64,000 nucleotides of DNA, taken from contig DATDPU010000027.1 of the NCBI GenBank assembly GCA_035292585.1, forward strand, positions 62,001-126,000. The letters run 5' to 3'. This document shows positions 63,940 to 64,000 of the stretch, piece after piece. This DNA comes from DASSFZ01 sp035292585. Its GTDB lineage: Bacteria > Chloroflexota > Anaerolineae > Fen-1058. A program made the position numbers and the translations under genes. Under the pieces are notes generated by a model, which was given only the letters and a program-made list of their open reading frames with translations, was not told where the DNA came from and did no database searches. Numbering within the stretch: the stretch's first letter is position 1; each line of letters starts with the position of its first letter.

Positions 63940-64000
63940 ATGAAACCTTACGTGCTCACTATGATTGAAGCGACAGGTATCCAGGATTACATCTTTGGCA
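63940..64000 (+). CDS. cas10: Cas10-like type III effector (5' end only)
   Basis: The ATG at 63940 has TAGGAG upstream, and the 20 visible residues begin MKPYVLTMIEATGIQDYIFG. The ATGIQDYIF string is the N-terminal signature of Cas10/Cmr2-like proteins. The gene continues beyond the window. Cas10 makes cyclic oligoadenylate and can cleave DNA, so it would supply the signal for the CARF proteins upstream. Confidence 0.8.
   Translation, partial: MKPYVLTMIEATGIQDYIFG

Noticed and set aside
60188..64000. CRISPR array near the cas-type genes
   Set aside because: No regularly spaced direct repeats were seen in this window; an array may lie beyond the right edge.

Overview
The window looks like chromosomal DNA of a GC-rich member of the Chloroflexota (Anaerolineae or Caldilineae-like). 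This is inferred from gene content, not from a marker gene. The hints are a large ATP-dependent LuxR (MalT-like) activator followed by DUF4386 membrane proteins and a flavodoxin, paired FemAB-like transferases, a split NAD synthetase, a PEP/pyruvate-binding-only protein, and a dense scatter of short palindromic repeats. Two tRNAs (His-GUG, Arg-UCG) are present. No rRNA and no CRISPR array were seen.

Layout. 1-11450 is mostly housekeeping on the minus strand: a partial alpha/beta-hydrolase/acyl-CoA-ligase fusion, a NarL-type regulator (plus strand), a VanW/G5 protein, a decayed HicBA module, a DUF3006/metallo-hydrolase pair, a HerA-like ATPase, an inositol-phosphatase-like enzyme and a sugar-binding lipoprotein. 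11866-22835 is mainly plus strand: a cNMP-binding/DUF1003 protein, the split glutamine-dependent NAD synthetase, a PEP/pyruvate-binding protein, a quinate-dehydrogenase-like protein with a MobA-like nucleotidyltransferase and a PAP2 phosphatase, and two FemAB-like transferases. 22840-24978 is minus: an EamA transporter and an ECF sigma factor next to an O6-alkylguanine-DNA alkyltransferase. The tRNAs follow.

26029-41170 is an accessory region. It holds a type I restriction-modification operon (hsdR-hsdS ... hsdM) with a MntA/HepT toxin-antitoxin pair inside it, a lower-GC LuxR/membrane-protein/sigma-factor mini-operon, an ISAzo13-type insertion sequence with terminal repeats and a TTA target duplication, two broken sunset-domain genes, a membrane GAF-like sensor with a small partner protein, a Crp-type regulator and IS debris. 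41177-51379 holds a glycosidase-like protein and a cluster encoding a phospholipase C-like phosphoesterase, an acetoacetate-decarboxylase-like protein, a ferritin-like protein and a GMC dehydrogenase with its small subunit, framed by a 131-bp inverted repeat. A DNase II-like protein and a CxxCH lipoprotein follow. 51841-57673 is the MalT-like regulator with its membrane/flavodoxin operon.

The most interesting part is the right end (60270-64000), the start of a type III CRISPR signalling locus: an ATPase-Csx3 fusion, a divergent CARF-type protein carrying a LuxR helix-turn-helix, a Card1/Can2-like CARF nuclease whose usual catalytic lysine appears replaced, and the first codons of a Cas10-like gene cut by the window edge. 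The set suggests that cyclic oligoadenylate drives both a nuclease and a transcriptional response, with Csx3 damping the signal.

Two themes run through the window. First, short palindromic or MITE-like repeats are common, and some lie in frame inside protein linkers. Second, several gene remnants (hicA, PAS sensor, sunset domain, IS5-type transposase) show continuing turnover of accessory DNA.
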